From: Verrucomicrobium sp.
GTDB lineage: Bacteria > Verrucomicrobiota > Verrucomicrobiia > Methylacidiphilales > GAS474
Direction of reading: 5' to 3'
DNA length: 64,000 nt
Assembly: GCA_028283855.1 (NCBI GenBank)
Contig: JAPWJX010000009.1
Coordinates: forward strand, 214,633 to 278,632
The notes beneath the pieces were generated by a model. That model searched no databases and was not told where the DNA came from. It saw only the letters and a list, made by a program, of their open reading frames with translations. This document shows, piece by piece, positions 51,879 to 60,272 of the stretch. The position numbers and the translations under genes are program-made. Every line of letters starts with the position of its first letter. Position 1 is the stretch's first letter.

Positions 51879-52195
51879 AACAGGACCTCTTCCTCTTCGC
51901 CCAGGCTGGGCTCGACTCCCTGGGCGACGGCTTCCAGGGCGGCAAACGTCAGTTGCTGCCGGTCGTGATGGGTTTTCAATTCCCAACCCGCCAAGGAAAA
52001 GCCGACTGCGGCCAGGAGCAGCGCGGCCCGGGCAAAGGAGAGGCCAAAGCCCATCCTGAACCAGGACCGGCTCCGCTCATGCCTCAAGCGGGCAACGGTC
52101 CGCGCGGCGAACCAGGGAGACGGCTCCGCCAAGCCTCCCGCGCGGAGGAGCGTGTCGAGGCGGGCGTCATCGGAGCTGGAAGACGGAGGGGCCAT
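51875..52195 (-). CDS. Probable membrane anti-sigma factor (106 aa)
   Basis: One transmembrane helix (about residues 53-69, FARAALLLAAVGFSLAG), an N-terminal cytosolic part with a DxRLDTLLRAGG helix, and a short acidic periplasmic tail. Size, topology and position directly after an ECF sigma gene fit a small anti-sigma factor, but no zinc-binding HxxxCxxC motif is present, so the call rests on context. Confidence 0.6.
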   Translation of the reverse strand: MAPPSSSSDDARLDTLLRAGGLAEPSPWFAARTVARLRHERSRSWFRMGFGLSFARAALLLAAVGFSLAGWELKTHHDRQQLTFAALEAVAQGVEPSLGEEEEVLF

Positions 52196-52235
52196 TCTTA
52201 TTTCTTATAACAGATAAACCGGGAAAAAGTTGCTC

Positions 52236-52805
52236 TTAAAGTTCCTTTTGCAGGGATTTCCTCAAGGTTTCCCGGGCGCGAAAGAGGATCGACTTTGTGG
52301 CGCTGACGGAAGTCTTGAGGATGGAGGCGATTTCTTCATAGGAGAGGTCCTGGTGGGTCTGAAGGAGGACGGCCAGGCGTTGGTTCTCCGGCAAATCGCG
52401 GACGGCGGCGTCGACCCGCTCCTGGCGTTCCCGATCGGCCAGGGCGGCGGCGGGGTCTTGCTGGCGGGTATCGGGGCTGTCCCAGATTTCCCCCTCCTCC
52501 CCGGCCAGCTGGGTCTGGCTCAGGAAACGGTGCCGGCTGCGGTTACGGCGTTCCGATTCATTGAAAACCAGCCGCCGCAGGATGGTGTAGAGCCAGGTGG
52601 AGAACTGGGCGTCCGGCCGGTAACGCGGGGCGGCCTGGTAGACGCGCAGGAAGACGCGCTGGGCCAGGTCCTCCGCCTCATGGGGGTCTCCCAGCATCTT
52701 TAAGATGGTGCCGTAGACGGGGCGTTGGTGCCGTTCCACCAATTCCCGGAAGGCGGCCTCGTCCCCCTGGGCGACGGCTTCCATCAGCTGATGATCGGAC
52801 CTCAT
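52236..52805 (-). CDS. ECF-family RNA polymerase sigma factor
   Basis: A 189-residue sigma-70 relative with only regions 2 and 4. Region 2 is FRELVERHQRPVYGTILKML...AEDLAQRVFLRVYQ, and region 4 is LPENQRLAVLLQTHQDLSYEEIA with a helix-turn-helix ending TSVSATKSILFRAR. It heads a three-gene unit with a probable anti-sigma factor and an exported protein, a typical envelope-stress arrangement. It is divergent from yebC. Confidence 0.93.
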   Translation of the reverse strand: MRSDHQLMEAVAQGDEAAFRELVERHQRPVYGTILKMLGDPHEAEDLAQRVFLRVYQAAPRYRPDAQFSTWLYTILRRLVFNESERRNRSRHRFLSQTQLAGEEGEIWDSPDTRQQDPAAALADRERQERVDAAVRDLPENQRLAVLLQTHQDLSYEEIASILKTSVSATKSILFRARETLRKSLQKEL

Positions 52806-52858
52806 GGGAGGGGGAAAAAAGTTGAAGCGGCGCAGGGTCCGGGCGAACGTTACGTTCT

Positions 52859-53608
52859 ATGGCAGGACATAGTCACTGGGCCAACATCAAGCGAACCAAG
52901 GGCGTGGCCGACGCCCGCCGCGGACAGCTTTTCAGCAAGCTGGCGCGGGAGGTCAGCATGGCGGCCAAATTAGGCGGCGGCGACCCCAATTTCAATCCCC
53001 GCCTACGCCGCGCCGTCTCCGCCGCCCGGGCGGAGAGCATGCCCGCCGACAACATCGAGCGGGCCATCAAGAAAGGCACCGGCGAGCTGGAGGGCGCCGC
53101 CGCGCTGGAGGAAATCGTCTATGAGGGATACGGCCCCGGCGGCGTCGCCATGGTCGTGGAGGCCACCACGGACAATAAGAACCGCTCCGCGGCCGAGATC
53201 CGCAGCATCTTCGCCAAGAACGGGGGCAACCTGGCGGGCGCGGGCAGCGTGGCCTGGATGTTCCAGCGGCGCGGCCTGGTCGTGGTGGGCGTCGCGGATG
53301 AGGACGCCGTCCTGGAAGCGACCTTGGAGGCGGGCGCGGAGGACGTCCGCGCCGCCGAGGGGCAGGTGGAAGTCATCGCCCCCGGCGACAAGCTCGACCT
53401 GGTGGTGAAGGCCGTGGAAGCGGCCAAACTTCCCGTTTCCGCCGCCCGCTTCACCTACCTGCCGCAGAACACCACGCCGGTGACCGACGAGGAAACCGCC
53501 GCGAAGGTCCTCCACCTCTACGAGGCGCTGGACGACCATGACGACGTGCTGAACGTCTACGCCAACTTTGAAATGGCGCCCGATCTCCTCGCAAAAGTAA
53601 CGGCCTAA
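52859..53608 (+). CDS. yebC: YebC/PmpR-family regulator
   Basis: A 249-residue YebC family protein, with the conserved N terminus MAGHSHWANIKRTKG and central EEIVYEGYGPGGVAM and NKNRSAAEIRSIFAKNGG segments. Members act as transcription regulators or as translation factors easing polyproline stalls. Often next to ruvC, but here it is followed 5 nt later by the desulfurase-like gene. Confidence 0.95.
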   Translation: MAGHSHWANIKRTKGVADARRGQLFSKLAREVSMAAKLGGGDPNFNPRLRRAVSAARAESMPADNIERAIKKGTGELEGAAALEEIVYEGYGPGGVAMVVEATTDNKNRSAAEIRSIFAKNGGNLAGAGSVAWMFQRRGLVVVGVADEDAVLEATLEAGAEDVRAAEGQVEVIAPGDKLDLVVKAVEAAKLPVSAARFTYLPQNTTPVTDEETAAKVLHLYEALDDHDDVLNVYANFEMAPDLLAKVTA

Positions 53609-53613
53609 TTCCC

Positions 53614-54771
53614 ATGCCTGCCATCAACCTGGACCATCAGGGAGGCGGCCCGCTTTCCCCGGCCGTGCGGGCGGCGATGGCTCCATTCCTGGAAGAGGCG
53701 TTTCCATCCACCGCCCTGCACCGGGGCGGCCTGGCGGCGCGGGACGGATTGGACAAGGCGCGCGCGCAGGTCGCCTCATTGATCGGCGCGGCGCCGGAGG
53801 AGATCGTCTTCACCTCCGGCGGCACGGAGAGCGCCAACCTGGCCGTCCTGGGCTATGCCCGGGCGAACCGCTCCAAAGGCACGCACCTGATCCTGGCGGC
53901 AACGGAGCATGCCGCCGTCCTCCGCTGCGCGGAGGCCCTGGAAGCGGAGGGCTTCACCCATTCCTTTCTCCCTGTCGATAGCGAAGGCCGCGTGATTGTG
54001 GCCGCGCTGAAGGAGGCCTTGCGGCCCGGCACGATCCTAGTCGCCGTCCATTGGGCCAATCATGAAGTGGGAACCCTGCAACCGGTCGCCGCGCTGGCGG
54101 CCCTGTGCCGGGAGCGCGGCATCGCCTTTTTCAGCGACGCGGGCGCGGCGGCCGGATGGACGCCCGTCGACATACGGACGGCGCCCGTTTCCCTCCTTTC
54201 CCTGAGCCCCTACCGCTTCGGCGGGCCGAAGGGCACCGGCGCGCTCTACGTGGCGCGCGGCACGGCGCTCTCTCCCCTGCTCCTGGGCGGCAGCCAGGAG
54301 AACGGCCTGCGCGCCGGGACGGAGAATCTCCCCGCGATTGCCGGGGCGGGCGCCGCGGCGGAAGAGGCGCGCGGAGATCTCTCCCAACGGATCTGGCGAA
54401 CCGGCCAGCTCCAACGCCGACTGTGGGATGCGCTTTCCGCCCAAGTCCCCGGCCTGGAGCTCAACGGCCCCCTCCCCGGGCCGGACCGATCCGTGCAAAA
54501 TCTCAACTGGAGCGCGCGCGGCGTGGAGGGGGAAGCCCAGGTCCTCCTTTGCGACATGCGCGGGCTCCTCCTTTCCAGCGGCGCGGCCTGCGTCAGCCGG
54601 GACCTGCGCGTCTCCCACGTCCTTGCCGCCATGGGGCTGCCCTCCCGGCGCGGCCTGGAGAACGTGATGGCCACCCTGGGCCCGGAGACGACGGAGGCGG
54701 AGGCGGACAAGGCCGCCGCGATCTACGAGGCAGCCCTGGCCAAGCTGCGCGCCTCCCTTCCCCCGGTGTAA
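53614..54771 (+). CDS. Cysteine-desulfurase-like protein lacking the PLP lysine
   Basis: A 385-residue class V aminotransferase-fold protein. It keeps TSGGTESANLA (67-77), H99 (TEHAAV), D175 and the sulfur-acceptor-type C326 (SSGAACVS). But the SGHK site where PLP binds lysine reads SPYR (Y200, R201 codon CGC at 54214-54216), the PLP-contacting Gln after D175 is A178, and the N-terminal NAATTP motif is HQGGGP. Normal desulfurase chemistry is therefore unlikely. It is coupled to yebC. A structural or moonlighting role is possible. Confidence 0.85.
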   Translation: MPAINLDHQGGGPLSPAVRAAMAPFLEEAFPSTALHRGGLAARDGLDKARAQVASLIGAAPEEIVFTSGGTESANLAVLGYARANRSKGTHLILAATEHAAVLRCAEALEAEGFTHSFLPVDSEGRVIVAALKEALRPGTILVAVHWANHEVGTLQPVAALAALCRERGIAFFSDAGAAAGWTPVDIRTAPVSLLSLSPYRFGGPKGTGALYVARGTALSPLLLGGSQENGLRAGTENLPAIAGAGAAAEEARGDLSQRIWRTGQLQRRLWDALSAQVPGLELNGPLPGPDRSVQNLNWSARGVEGEAQVLLCDMRGLLLSSGAACVSRDLRVSHVLAAMGLPSRRGLENVMATLGPETTEAEADKAAAIYEAALAKLRASLPPV

Positions 54772-54772
54772 T

Positions 54773-54808
54773 AAAAAAGCCCGGCCCGCCTTGCGGCGGA
54801 CCGGGCTT
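54773..54808 (-). terminator. Rho-independent terminator of the HU gene
   Basis: On the minus strand a 14-bp stem with one G-U pair (54808-54795 with 54790-54777) closes a 4-nt GCAA loop and runs into TTTTTT. It lies 31 nt after the HU stop and also separates the convergent desulfurase-like gene. Confidence 0.88.
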
Positions 54809-54838
54809 GGAAGACCCTAGGTAGGGATCAGAAAGAGC

Positions 54839-55120
54839 TTAGAGGCTCTTCTTGAACTCGCTGCCGGGGGAGAACTTGACGCTCTTGGAGGCCTTGATCT
54901 TGATCTTCTCGCCGGTCTTCGGGTTGATGCCGGTGCGGGCCTTGCGGCTCACGACCTTGAAGGTGCCGAAGCCGATCAGCTGGACGCCGCCGGACTTCTT
55001 GATGCCGGACTTGAGGCTGTCGACGACGGCCTCGACCGCGCGCTCGGCCGCGGCCTTGGTGGTTTCTTTGCCGAGGGCCTTCTGAACGAGAAGCACCAAC
55101 GCTGCACGATTCAAACTCAT
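54839..55120 (-). CDS. hup: HU/IHF-family DNA-binding protein
   Basis: A 93-residue nucleoid protein that bends DNA as a dimer. The family core [21 protein letters not shown] lies at the base and arm of the DNA-gripping beta ribbon, followed by [17 protein letters not shown] monocistronic unit with a long leader, likely highly expressed. Confidence 0.95.
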   Translation of the reverse strand: MSLNRAALVLLVQKALGKETTKAAAERAVEAVVDSLKSGIKKSGGVQLIGFGTFKVVSRKARTGINPKTGEKIKIKASKSVKFSPGSEFKKSL

Positions 55121-55198
55121 CTTAGTTTTTTCTCCTGTGGTTTTTTGGTTCGCCCGCCGTCCCTGATATTCAGGGCTTCGGACGACCTTATGTGAGGT

Positions 55199-55226
55199 TC
55201 TTTACATCGCGACGCCGCAGCGTCAA
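55199..55226 (-). promoter_or_regulatory. Candidate promoter of the HU gene
   Basis: On the minus strand TTGACG (55226-55221) is followed after 16 bp by TAAAGA (55204-55199). A GACGC/GCGTC inverted repeat overlaps the -35 box and spacer, and a CCCTGA/TCAGGG hairpin lies in the leader at 55161-55175. AGGAG precedes the start codon. Box matches are moderate, so this is tentative. Confidence 0.35.
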
Positions 55227-55308
55227 AACAAAACGGCAAAAAAAGAAACCGTGCCGCGAAAGTTTCCGATAGCCGCGGAAGCCCGGATTTGCTTGGAAGC
55301 GCGGGCGC

Positions 55309-56013
55309 TTAGTTCTTTTCGTGCTCGCGAATGGGACCGGACTGCCGCATGGGGGACGTGCCGGGGCGCGTCATGGAGGGACCCATTTCCGTTATGGCCT
55401 GGCGCTCCGCCGGCAGCGTGGAGCAGCCGAGCTGGATCTGCGGGCCGCCGTATTCCCGCTGCAGGGAGGCCAGGCATTCCGAGCGGCTAAGAAGGCCGCG
55501 CACTTCCTCCCGCGGGAGGTCGCGCAGGCTCCAGCGGCCCGTTCCGTCCCGCTCCGCCTGGGCAAAGGAATGGCCCAGGAAGAGGCCGGAGAGAGCCTCG
55601 AAGCAGGAGCCCTGCGACTCGTGCCAATGCCGAAATTCCGGCTTTTCCGCCGTGGAACGGACGGTGTGGGCCGGCGGCAGGAAGACGATCTTGGTCACCC
55701 CCGCTTCCAGCAGGGCGTGGATGTCCGCGCGGAGATAGGCCTGGGCGGAGGGCAGCGGCTCGATCCCCTTTTCCCGGGCCGCCGCGGTTTCCTCCGCGGA
55801 GGGGAAGGAGACTTTGAGCCTGGTGGGGTTGAGCACGTCCCGGCTTTCCGCCAGGAGGGCCCGCTCCAGGCCGTCGAAGGATCCTTGGTTCAAGTCGGAG
55901 GCTTCCAGGGACAGATCGCTCTTGCAGTGGGTCATCGGTCCGCTGAGGAAGAGCACCTCCTTAGCCGGAAGGACGTCGACGCGGTGGCGGTTGAGAGCCT
56001 CGTAATCGATCAT
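55309..56013 (-). CDS. DUF4406-like (nucleoside 2-deoxyribosyltransferase fold) protein
   Basis: A 234-residue protein. The N-terminal 110 residues resemble DUF4406: FLSGPMTH, then F-x(2)-LERALL and VLNPTRL, then AYLRADIHALLEAGVTKIVFLPP. The fold suggests a nucleotide- or nucleoside-processing role. The remaining 100 residues have no recognised match and end in a Pro/Ser-rich tail. It overlaps the end of the M24 peptidase gene by 4 nt. Confidence 0.62.
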   Translation of the reverse strand: MIDYEALNRHRVDVLPAKEVLFLSGPMTHCKSDLSLEASDLNQGSFDGLERALLAESRDVLNPTRLKVSFPSAEETAAAREKGIEPLPSAQAYLRADIHALLEAGVTKIVFLPPAHTVRSTAEKPEFRHWHESQGSCFEALSGLFLGHSFAQAERDGTGRWSLRDLPREEVRGLLSRSECLASLQREYGGPQIQLGCSTLPAERQAITEMGPSMTRPGTSPMRQSGPIREHEKN

Positions 56014-56840
56014 TGAAGGCGCAGCTTTTGGGGAGCCCGGGTAAGGTTCCGCACGCCGCGCGCGCCGATGACGACGAGGTCTTCCAGGCGGACGCCGCCG
56101 ACGCCGGGGTAGTAAAGGCCGGGCTCCACGGTCATGACGTGGCCGGAACGGAATTTCCCGGCGCCGAAGCGGGGTGGCTCATGGATTTCCAAGCCCAGGC
56201 TATGCCCGGTGCCATGGAAGAAGCCGACCCAGCGGCCGTTGCGCTTCTCGGTCGGATAGCCTTCCCGCGTGAAGAAGTCGGTGACTTCCTGGTGGAGTTT
56301 CCCGCCGTCAACGCCCGCCTTCATTTTCTTAAGGGCGTAGGCCTTTCCCTGGGCCACGGTGTCATAGAGCTTTTCCAGGGCGGCGGTGGGGCGGCCTTTC
56401 ACGACGGTGCGGGTGAGGTCGCCGAAGTAGCCGCTCTCTCCACGCGGGAAGATGTCCATGATGACGGACTGGTGGGCGCGCAGGGGGCCGTGGCCGCGCT
56501 CGTGCGGGTCGCAGCCCTGGTCGCCCCCGGCCACGATGGTGTGGGCGGGCAACGCCCCGGCGCGGATGACGGCGGCGTCGATCTCTCCGCGCAGCCGCTC
56601 GGAGGTGAGGACGGCCTTGCCCCAGGTAAGGATGCTGCCTTTGCCGATGCGGCTTTGGCGCAGGACCTCGCAGCCGCGTTCCAGGCCCGCTTCGGCGGCG
56701 CGTTGTGCCTTGGTGATGGCGGCGATTTCCGCCGGGGTCTTGATTTCGCGCCCGGGGAAGAGGAAGCCCTCGACGGGCGTGACTTTGATCCGGCGCTTGC
56801 GCAGGGCGTCGGCCAGGGAGACGGGAAAGGTGCCGGGCAC
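56010..56840 (-). CDS. M24 metallopeptidase (Xaa-Pro aminopeptidase-like), catalytic part
   Basis: A 276-residue pita-bread domain. The five metal ligands are all present: D129, D141, H213, E239, E253. The GTG at 56840 is a possible start, but the frame upstream reads back through RYRFAAVEV, continuous with an M24 N-terminal domain encoded in another frame at 56866-57123. The gene is therefore either frame-interrupted or translated as two products. A complete protein would be about 370 residues, the normal PepQ/PepP size. Confidence 0.85.
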   Translation of the reverse strand: MPGTFPVSLADALRKRRIKVTPVEGFLFPGREIKTPAEIAAITKAQRAAEAGLERGCEVLRQSRIGKGSILTWGKAVLTSERLRGEIDAAVIRAGALPAHTIVAGGDQGCDPHERGHGPLRAHQSVIMDIFPRGESGYFGDLTRTVVKGRPTAALEKLYDTVAQGKAYALKKMKAGVDGGKLHQEVTDFFTREGYPTEKRNGRWVGFFHGTGHSLGLEIHEPPRFGAGKFRSGHVMTVEPGLYYPGVGGVRLEDLVVIGARGVRNLTRAPQKLRLQ

Positions 56841-56865
56841 CTCGACGGCGGCGAAGCGGTAGCGT

Positions 56866-57123
56866 TTAGGCCAAGGCGGCGATGAGGGCGGCGGGGCCCC
56901 GATCCTTCGGCTTGGCCTTGGGGTCTAAGAAGTCGCCCAGGGCCAGGACTTCCTCGACCGCGGCGGAACGCCGCGCGCGGTCGATCTCCAGGGGGCTCAT
57001 GACGGCGCGGCTCTTCCCGCCGACCTCGAACCAGACGAACGGGTCGCCGACGAGGAAGCGGGTGGCGTAGAGGAGGTCGGCGTCGCTCTCGCTGGAGGCG
57101 TAGATGAGCCGTGCCGTCTTCAT
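56866..57123 (-). CDS. N-terminal (creatinase-like) segment of the M24 peptidase, separate frame
   Basis: An 85-residue frame starting MKTARLIYASSESDADLLYATRF, matching the start of the creatinase N-terminal domain (WFEVGGKSRAVMSPLEIDRAR). It ends in TAA at 56868-56866. Deleting a single base at that stop would continue ALA into KRYRFAAVEVPGTFP and join the catalytic part. Either a real +1 frameshift, a recent mutation or a sequencing error accounts for it. Confidence 0.75.
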   Translation of the reverse strand: MKTARLIYASSESDADLLYATRFLVGDPFVWFEVGGKSRAVMSPLEIDRARRSAAVEEVLALGDFLDPKAKPKDRGPAALIAALA

Positions 57124-57133
57124 GAATCCCAGG

Positions 57134-58411
57134 CTAGCGCCCCTGCGTCTCGGCCGAGTAGCGGTCGTAGATGATGCGGGAGCCGCGCTTGAAGTTCACG
57201 TAGCTGTAGATCCACTGCAGCACCACGGCGATGCGGTTGCGCAGGCCGATGAGGAACATGAGGTGGACGAGGAGCCAGGCGACCCAGGCGATGAAGCCGC
57301 TGAACTTTATCGGGCCGATGGCGGCGACGGCGTGGGAGCGGCCGATGGTGGCCATGGTGCCCTTGTCCAGATACTTGAACGCGGGACGCTCGCTCTTTCC
57401 GTGGGCGGCGGCGTTGAGGATCTTGGCCGTGTGCTTGCCCATCTGCAGGGCGGCCGGGGAGACGCCGGGGACGGGCTTACCGTTGGCGCCCTTCAGGAAG
57501 GCGACGTCGCCGATGGCGAAGACTTCCGGGTGGCCGGGGATGCTCAGGTCGCCCTCGATCTCGACGCGGCCGGCGCGGTCGATCTTCACGCCCTGTTCCG
57601 CCAATTTCTTGGTGATGGGGCTGGCGCCGACGCCGGCGCTCCAGAAGATGGTGCGGGCCTTGATGAGGCCTTTTTCCAGCTCCACTTCGCCGTCGCGGAT
57701 GGCCAGGACCTTTTCGCCGCAGCGGACGGTGACGCCCAGCTCTTCCAGCTGGCGCTGGCCGCTGGCGGAGAGGTCTTCCGTGAGGTGGCCCAGGATGCGG
57801 GGCATGGCCTCGATGAGGATGATCTTGCTCTGGCGGGAGTCGATGTGGTCAAAGTCGCGCGGCAGGACCTGGCGGGCCAGCTCGGCGAAGGCGCCGGCCA
57901 TTTCAACGCCGGTGGGGCCGCCGCCGATGACGACGATGGTCATGAGGGCGTCGCGCTTGGCCAGGTCGGTGGTGTTTTCCGCTTCCTCAAAGGCCATGAG
58001 GACGCGCTGGCGGATGCTGACGGCGTCGTCCAGGGTCTTGAGGCCGGGGGCGAACTGCTCCCAGGCGTCGTTGCCGAAGTAGGTGGTGCGCCCGCCCATG
58101 GCGATGACCAGATAGTCGTAGGCGAATTCCCGCTGGCGGCAGTAGACCTTCTTCTCGGAAAGGCGGATGTCGGTCACCTCGTCGAGGTAGACGGTGAGGT
58201 TCGGAACCTTGTGGAGGATGGAGCGGATCGGCTGGGCGATCTCGGGGCCGGAGAGCCCGGCGGTGGCCACCTGGTAAAGAAGGGGCTGGAAGAGGTGGTG
58301 ATTGCGGCGGTCGATGACGACGATCTCGTATTCGGACGCGTCGATGCGCTTGCAGAATTCAAGACCGCCGAAACCGGCTCCCAGGACTACGATGCGTTTG
58401 CGATTGGACAT
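57134..58411 (-). CDS. ndh: Type II NADH dehydrogenase (NDH-2)
   Basis: A 425-residue membrane-associated flavoprotein passing electrons from NADH to quinone without pumping protons. The FAD-binding GAGFGG is near residue 11, the second Rossmann motif is GGGPTGVE, and the IGDVA segment binds flavin. Hydrophobic C-terminal stretches (FIAWVAWLLVHLMFLIGL) give membrane contact. The ATG at 58411 follows AAGAAGG. Confidence 0.94.
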   Translation of the reverse strand: MSNRKRIVVLGAGFGGLEFCKRIDASEYEIVVIDRRNHHLFQPLLYQVATAGLSGPEIAQPIRSILHKVPNLTVYLDEVTDIRLSEKKVYCRQREFAYDYLVIAMGGRTTYFGNDAWEQFAPGLKTLDDAVSIRQRVLMAFEEAENTTDLAKRDALMTIVVIGGGPTGVEMAGAFAELARQVLPRDFDHIDSRQSKIILIEAMPRILGHLTEDLSASGQRQLEELGVTVRCGEKVLAIRDGEVELEKGLIKARTIFWSAGVGASPITKKLAEQGVKIDRAGRVEIEGDLSIPGHPEVFAIGDVAFLKGANGKPVPGVSPAALQMGKHTAKILNAAAHGKSERPAFKYLDKGTMATIGRSHAVAAIGPIKFSGFIAWVAWLLVHLMFLIGLRNRIAVVLQWIYSYVNFKRGSRIIYDRYSAETQGR

Positions 58412-58454
58412 GGAGCCTTCTTGTTTGCCGGGGGGGCGGCAAAAGTTCAATCCC

Positions 58455-59531
58455 CTAATCCAACGCGGCTTCGCGGATGGCTTTCTTCAGCTCTTCGATG
58501 CCCTCCCGCTCCTGGGCGGAGATGACGTGGACTTTCTTGCGCACTTTCTTTTTGAAGGCGGCCAGGTTTTCCGCCGCGCCGGGCAGGTCGATCTTGTTGG
58601 CGACGACGAGGAAGGGACGGTCGGCCAGGTCGGCGCGGTAGAGTTTCAGCTCCCGCCGCAGGAGGGCGAAGTCCTCCGCGGGCTCACGCCCCTCCTGGCC
58701 GGAGAGGTCGATGACGAAGAGGAGGACGGCGCACCGCTCGATGTGGCGCAGGAACTCGTGCCCCAGGCCGCGCCCCTCGTGCGCCCCCTCGATGAGGCCC
58801 GGGATGTCGGCCACGGAGACTTTGGAGAAGTCCGGGTATTCGACGACGCCGATCATGGGCTCCAGCGTGGTGAAAGGGTAGTGGCCGATCTTCGGCTGCG
58901 CCTTGGAGAGGCGGGAGAGGAGGGTCGATTTTCCCGCATTGGGATAGCCGACGAGGCCGACGTCGGCGATCGATTTCAGCTCCAGCAGGAACTGGCCGCT
59001 TTCACCCGGCCAGCCTTCTTCGTAGCGGCGGGGGACCTGGTTGATGGAGGACTTAAAGTGGCGGTTGCCGCGGCCGCCGTCGCCGCCCTGGCAGAGGACG
59101 TAGCGGCTGCCGGGTTCCAGCAGGTCGGTGACGATTTCCAGGTCAGCGCCGGGGAGCGGGACGGGAAGGAGCTTTTCCGGCGGGGGCGGGAGAGGGTCGC
59201 CGTTCTCGTCGTATTCCTCGCCCAATTCCGGGGACTCCAGGCGGCTGACGATGGTGCCGGGCGGCACTTTGAGGACGAGGTCCTTGGCGTTCTTTCCCGC
59301 CATTTGGCGGCTGGCGCCGTGCTCGCCCCGGGGGGCGAACTGGTGGGGCTTATAGCTCAGGTGAGCCAGATTGTTGAGGTGGGGATCGACTTCCAGGACG
59401 ATGTTGCCCCCCTTCCCTCCGTCGCCGCCGTCCGGGCCGCCGTTGGGGCGGTGCAGCTCCCGCAGGAAGCTGACGCAGCCCCGGCCGCCTTTACCGGCGC
59501 GGGCCAAGATGCGAACGCGATCGACGAACAT
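58455..59531 (-). CDS. obgE: GTPase Obg
   Basis: Ribosome-associated GTPase of 50S assembly, 358 residues. The glycine-rich Obg fold is N-terminal (GKGGRGCVSF, PDGGDGGKGG), with an acidic, proline-rich insert near residues 108-125 (EEYDENGDPLPPPPEK). The G domain has GYPNAGKST and DIPGLIEGAHEG. The variable C-terminal OCT domain is absent, as in several bacteria. It follows rplU-rpmA, the usual order. Confidence 0.95.
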   Translation of the reverse strand: MFVDRVRILARAGKGGRGCVSFLRELHRPNGGPDGGDGGKGGNIVLEVDPHLNNLAHLSYKPHQFAPRGEHGASRQMAGKNAKDLVLKVPPGTIVSRLESPELGEEYDENGDPLPPPPEKLLPVPLPGADLEIVTDLLEPGSRYVLCQGGDGGRGNRHFKSSINQVPRRYEEGWPGESGQFLLELKSIADVGLVGYPNAGKSTLLSRLSKAQPKIGHYPFTTLEPMIGVVEYPDFSKVSVADIPGLIEGAHEGRGLGHEFLRHIERCAVLLFVIDLSGQEGREPAEDFALLRRELKLYRADLADRPFLVVANKIDLPGAAENLAAFKKKVRKKVHVISAQEREGIEELKKAIREAALD

Positions 59532-59548
59532 AAGGGATTCCTTGGTGC

Positions 59549-59586
59549 AAAAAAAAGCGGCGCGGAGGAATGTCCTGCCGCGCCGC
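59549..59586 (-). terminator. Terminator after rpmA
   Basis: On the minus strand a 9-bp GC stem (59586-59578 with 59565-59557), extended by a short inner pairing, runs into eight T residues. It lies between rpmA and obgE, so obgE may be expressed partly by read-through or from a separate start. Confidence 0.8.
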
Positions 59587-59607
59587 CGGAGAAATCAGAG
59601 CCGGGGC

Positions 59608-59856
59608 TTAGGCCAGCGGCAGGACGTTGACCTTCCGCTTCGGCTTGTCGAAGGCGACGGTGCCGTCGACCAGGGCGAAGAGGGTGTGATCCCGGCCCAT
59701 GCCGACGTTCTGGCCCGCGTGGACCTTCGTGCCGCGCTGGCGGATGATGATGCTGCCGGCGGTGATGGTTTCGCCGCCAAAATGCTTCACGCCCAGGCGC
59801 TTGCTGACGCTATCGCGGCCGTTGCGGGAACTACCTTGACCTTTTTTATGTGCCAT
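59608..59856 (-). CDS. rpmA: 50S ribosomal protein L27
   Basis: An 82-residue protein with N-terminal [16 protein letters not shown], which reaches the peptidyl-transferase centre. There is no N-terminal extension needing protease removal. It follows rplU by 21 nt. Confidence 0.96.
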   Translation of the reverse strand: MAHKKGQGSSRNGRDSVSKRLGVKHFGGETITAGSIIIRQRGTKVHAGQNVGMGRDHTLFALVDGTVAFDKPKRKVNVLPLA

Positions 59857-59877
59857 TTGAGGGGTCTCCTGTGAAAA

Positions 59878-60186
59878 TTAGACGGTGATCTTGGTCACCT
59901 TCACGCGGCTGAGCTTCTGCCGGTGGCCGACGGTGCGGTGGTAACCCTCACGGCGGCGGTATTTGTAGGCGGTGACCTTCGGGGCCTTGATCTCTTCGAC
60001 CAGCTCCAGGGTGACGGAGGCGCCGGAGACGAGGGGCTTGCCGATCTTCACGTCGGAGCCGTTGGCGACCAGAAGGACGTCGCTCAGAGTGATCTTGTTG
60101 TCCTTGGCTTCAAGGAGTTCGACGTCAAGGGTTTCCCCCTCCGCGACTTTATACTGTTTTCCACCGGTGCGAATGACTGCGATCAT
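59878..60186 (-). CDS. rplU: 50S ribosomal protein L21
   Basis: A 102-residue protein, with the conserved IRTGGKQYKVAEG start and the C-terminal YRRREGYHRTVGHRQ segment. It is first in rplU-rpmA-obgE. Confidence 0.96.
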   Translation of the reverse strand: MIAVIRTGGKQYKVAEGETLDVELLEAKDNKITLSDVLLVANGSDVKIGKPLVSGASVTLELVEEIKAPKVTAYKYRRREGYHRTVGHRQKLSRVKVTKITV

Positions 60187-60272
60187 AAAAATTTAAAGAA
60201 TTCGAGCGGGTTAGCCTGCCCGATTTGCCAGGGATGGCAAGAGGAATTTACGAAAAAACCCGTCGGAAGGGG

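Noticed and set aside
55223..55477. 84-codon frame overlapping the HU upstream region
   Set aside because: It lies mostly inside the DUF4406-like gene in another frame, with no motif or ribosome site.
60225..60240. TTGCCA/TGGCAA hairpin as a terminator for the 124-residue exported protein gene
   Set aside because: Only a 6-bp stem and no adjacent T tract on the minus strand; too weak to call.
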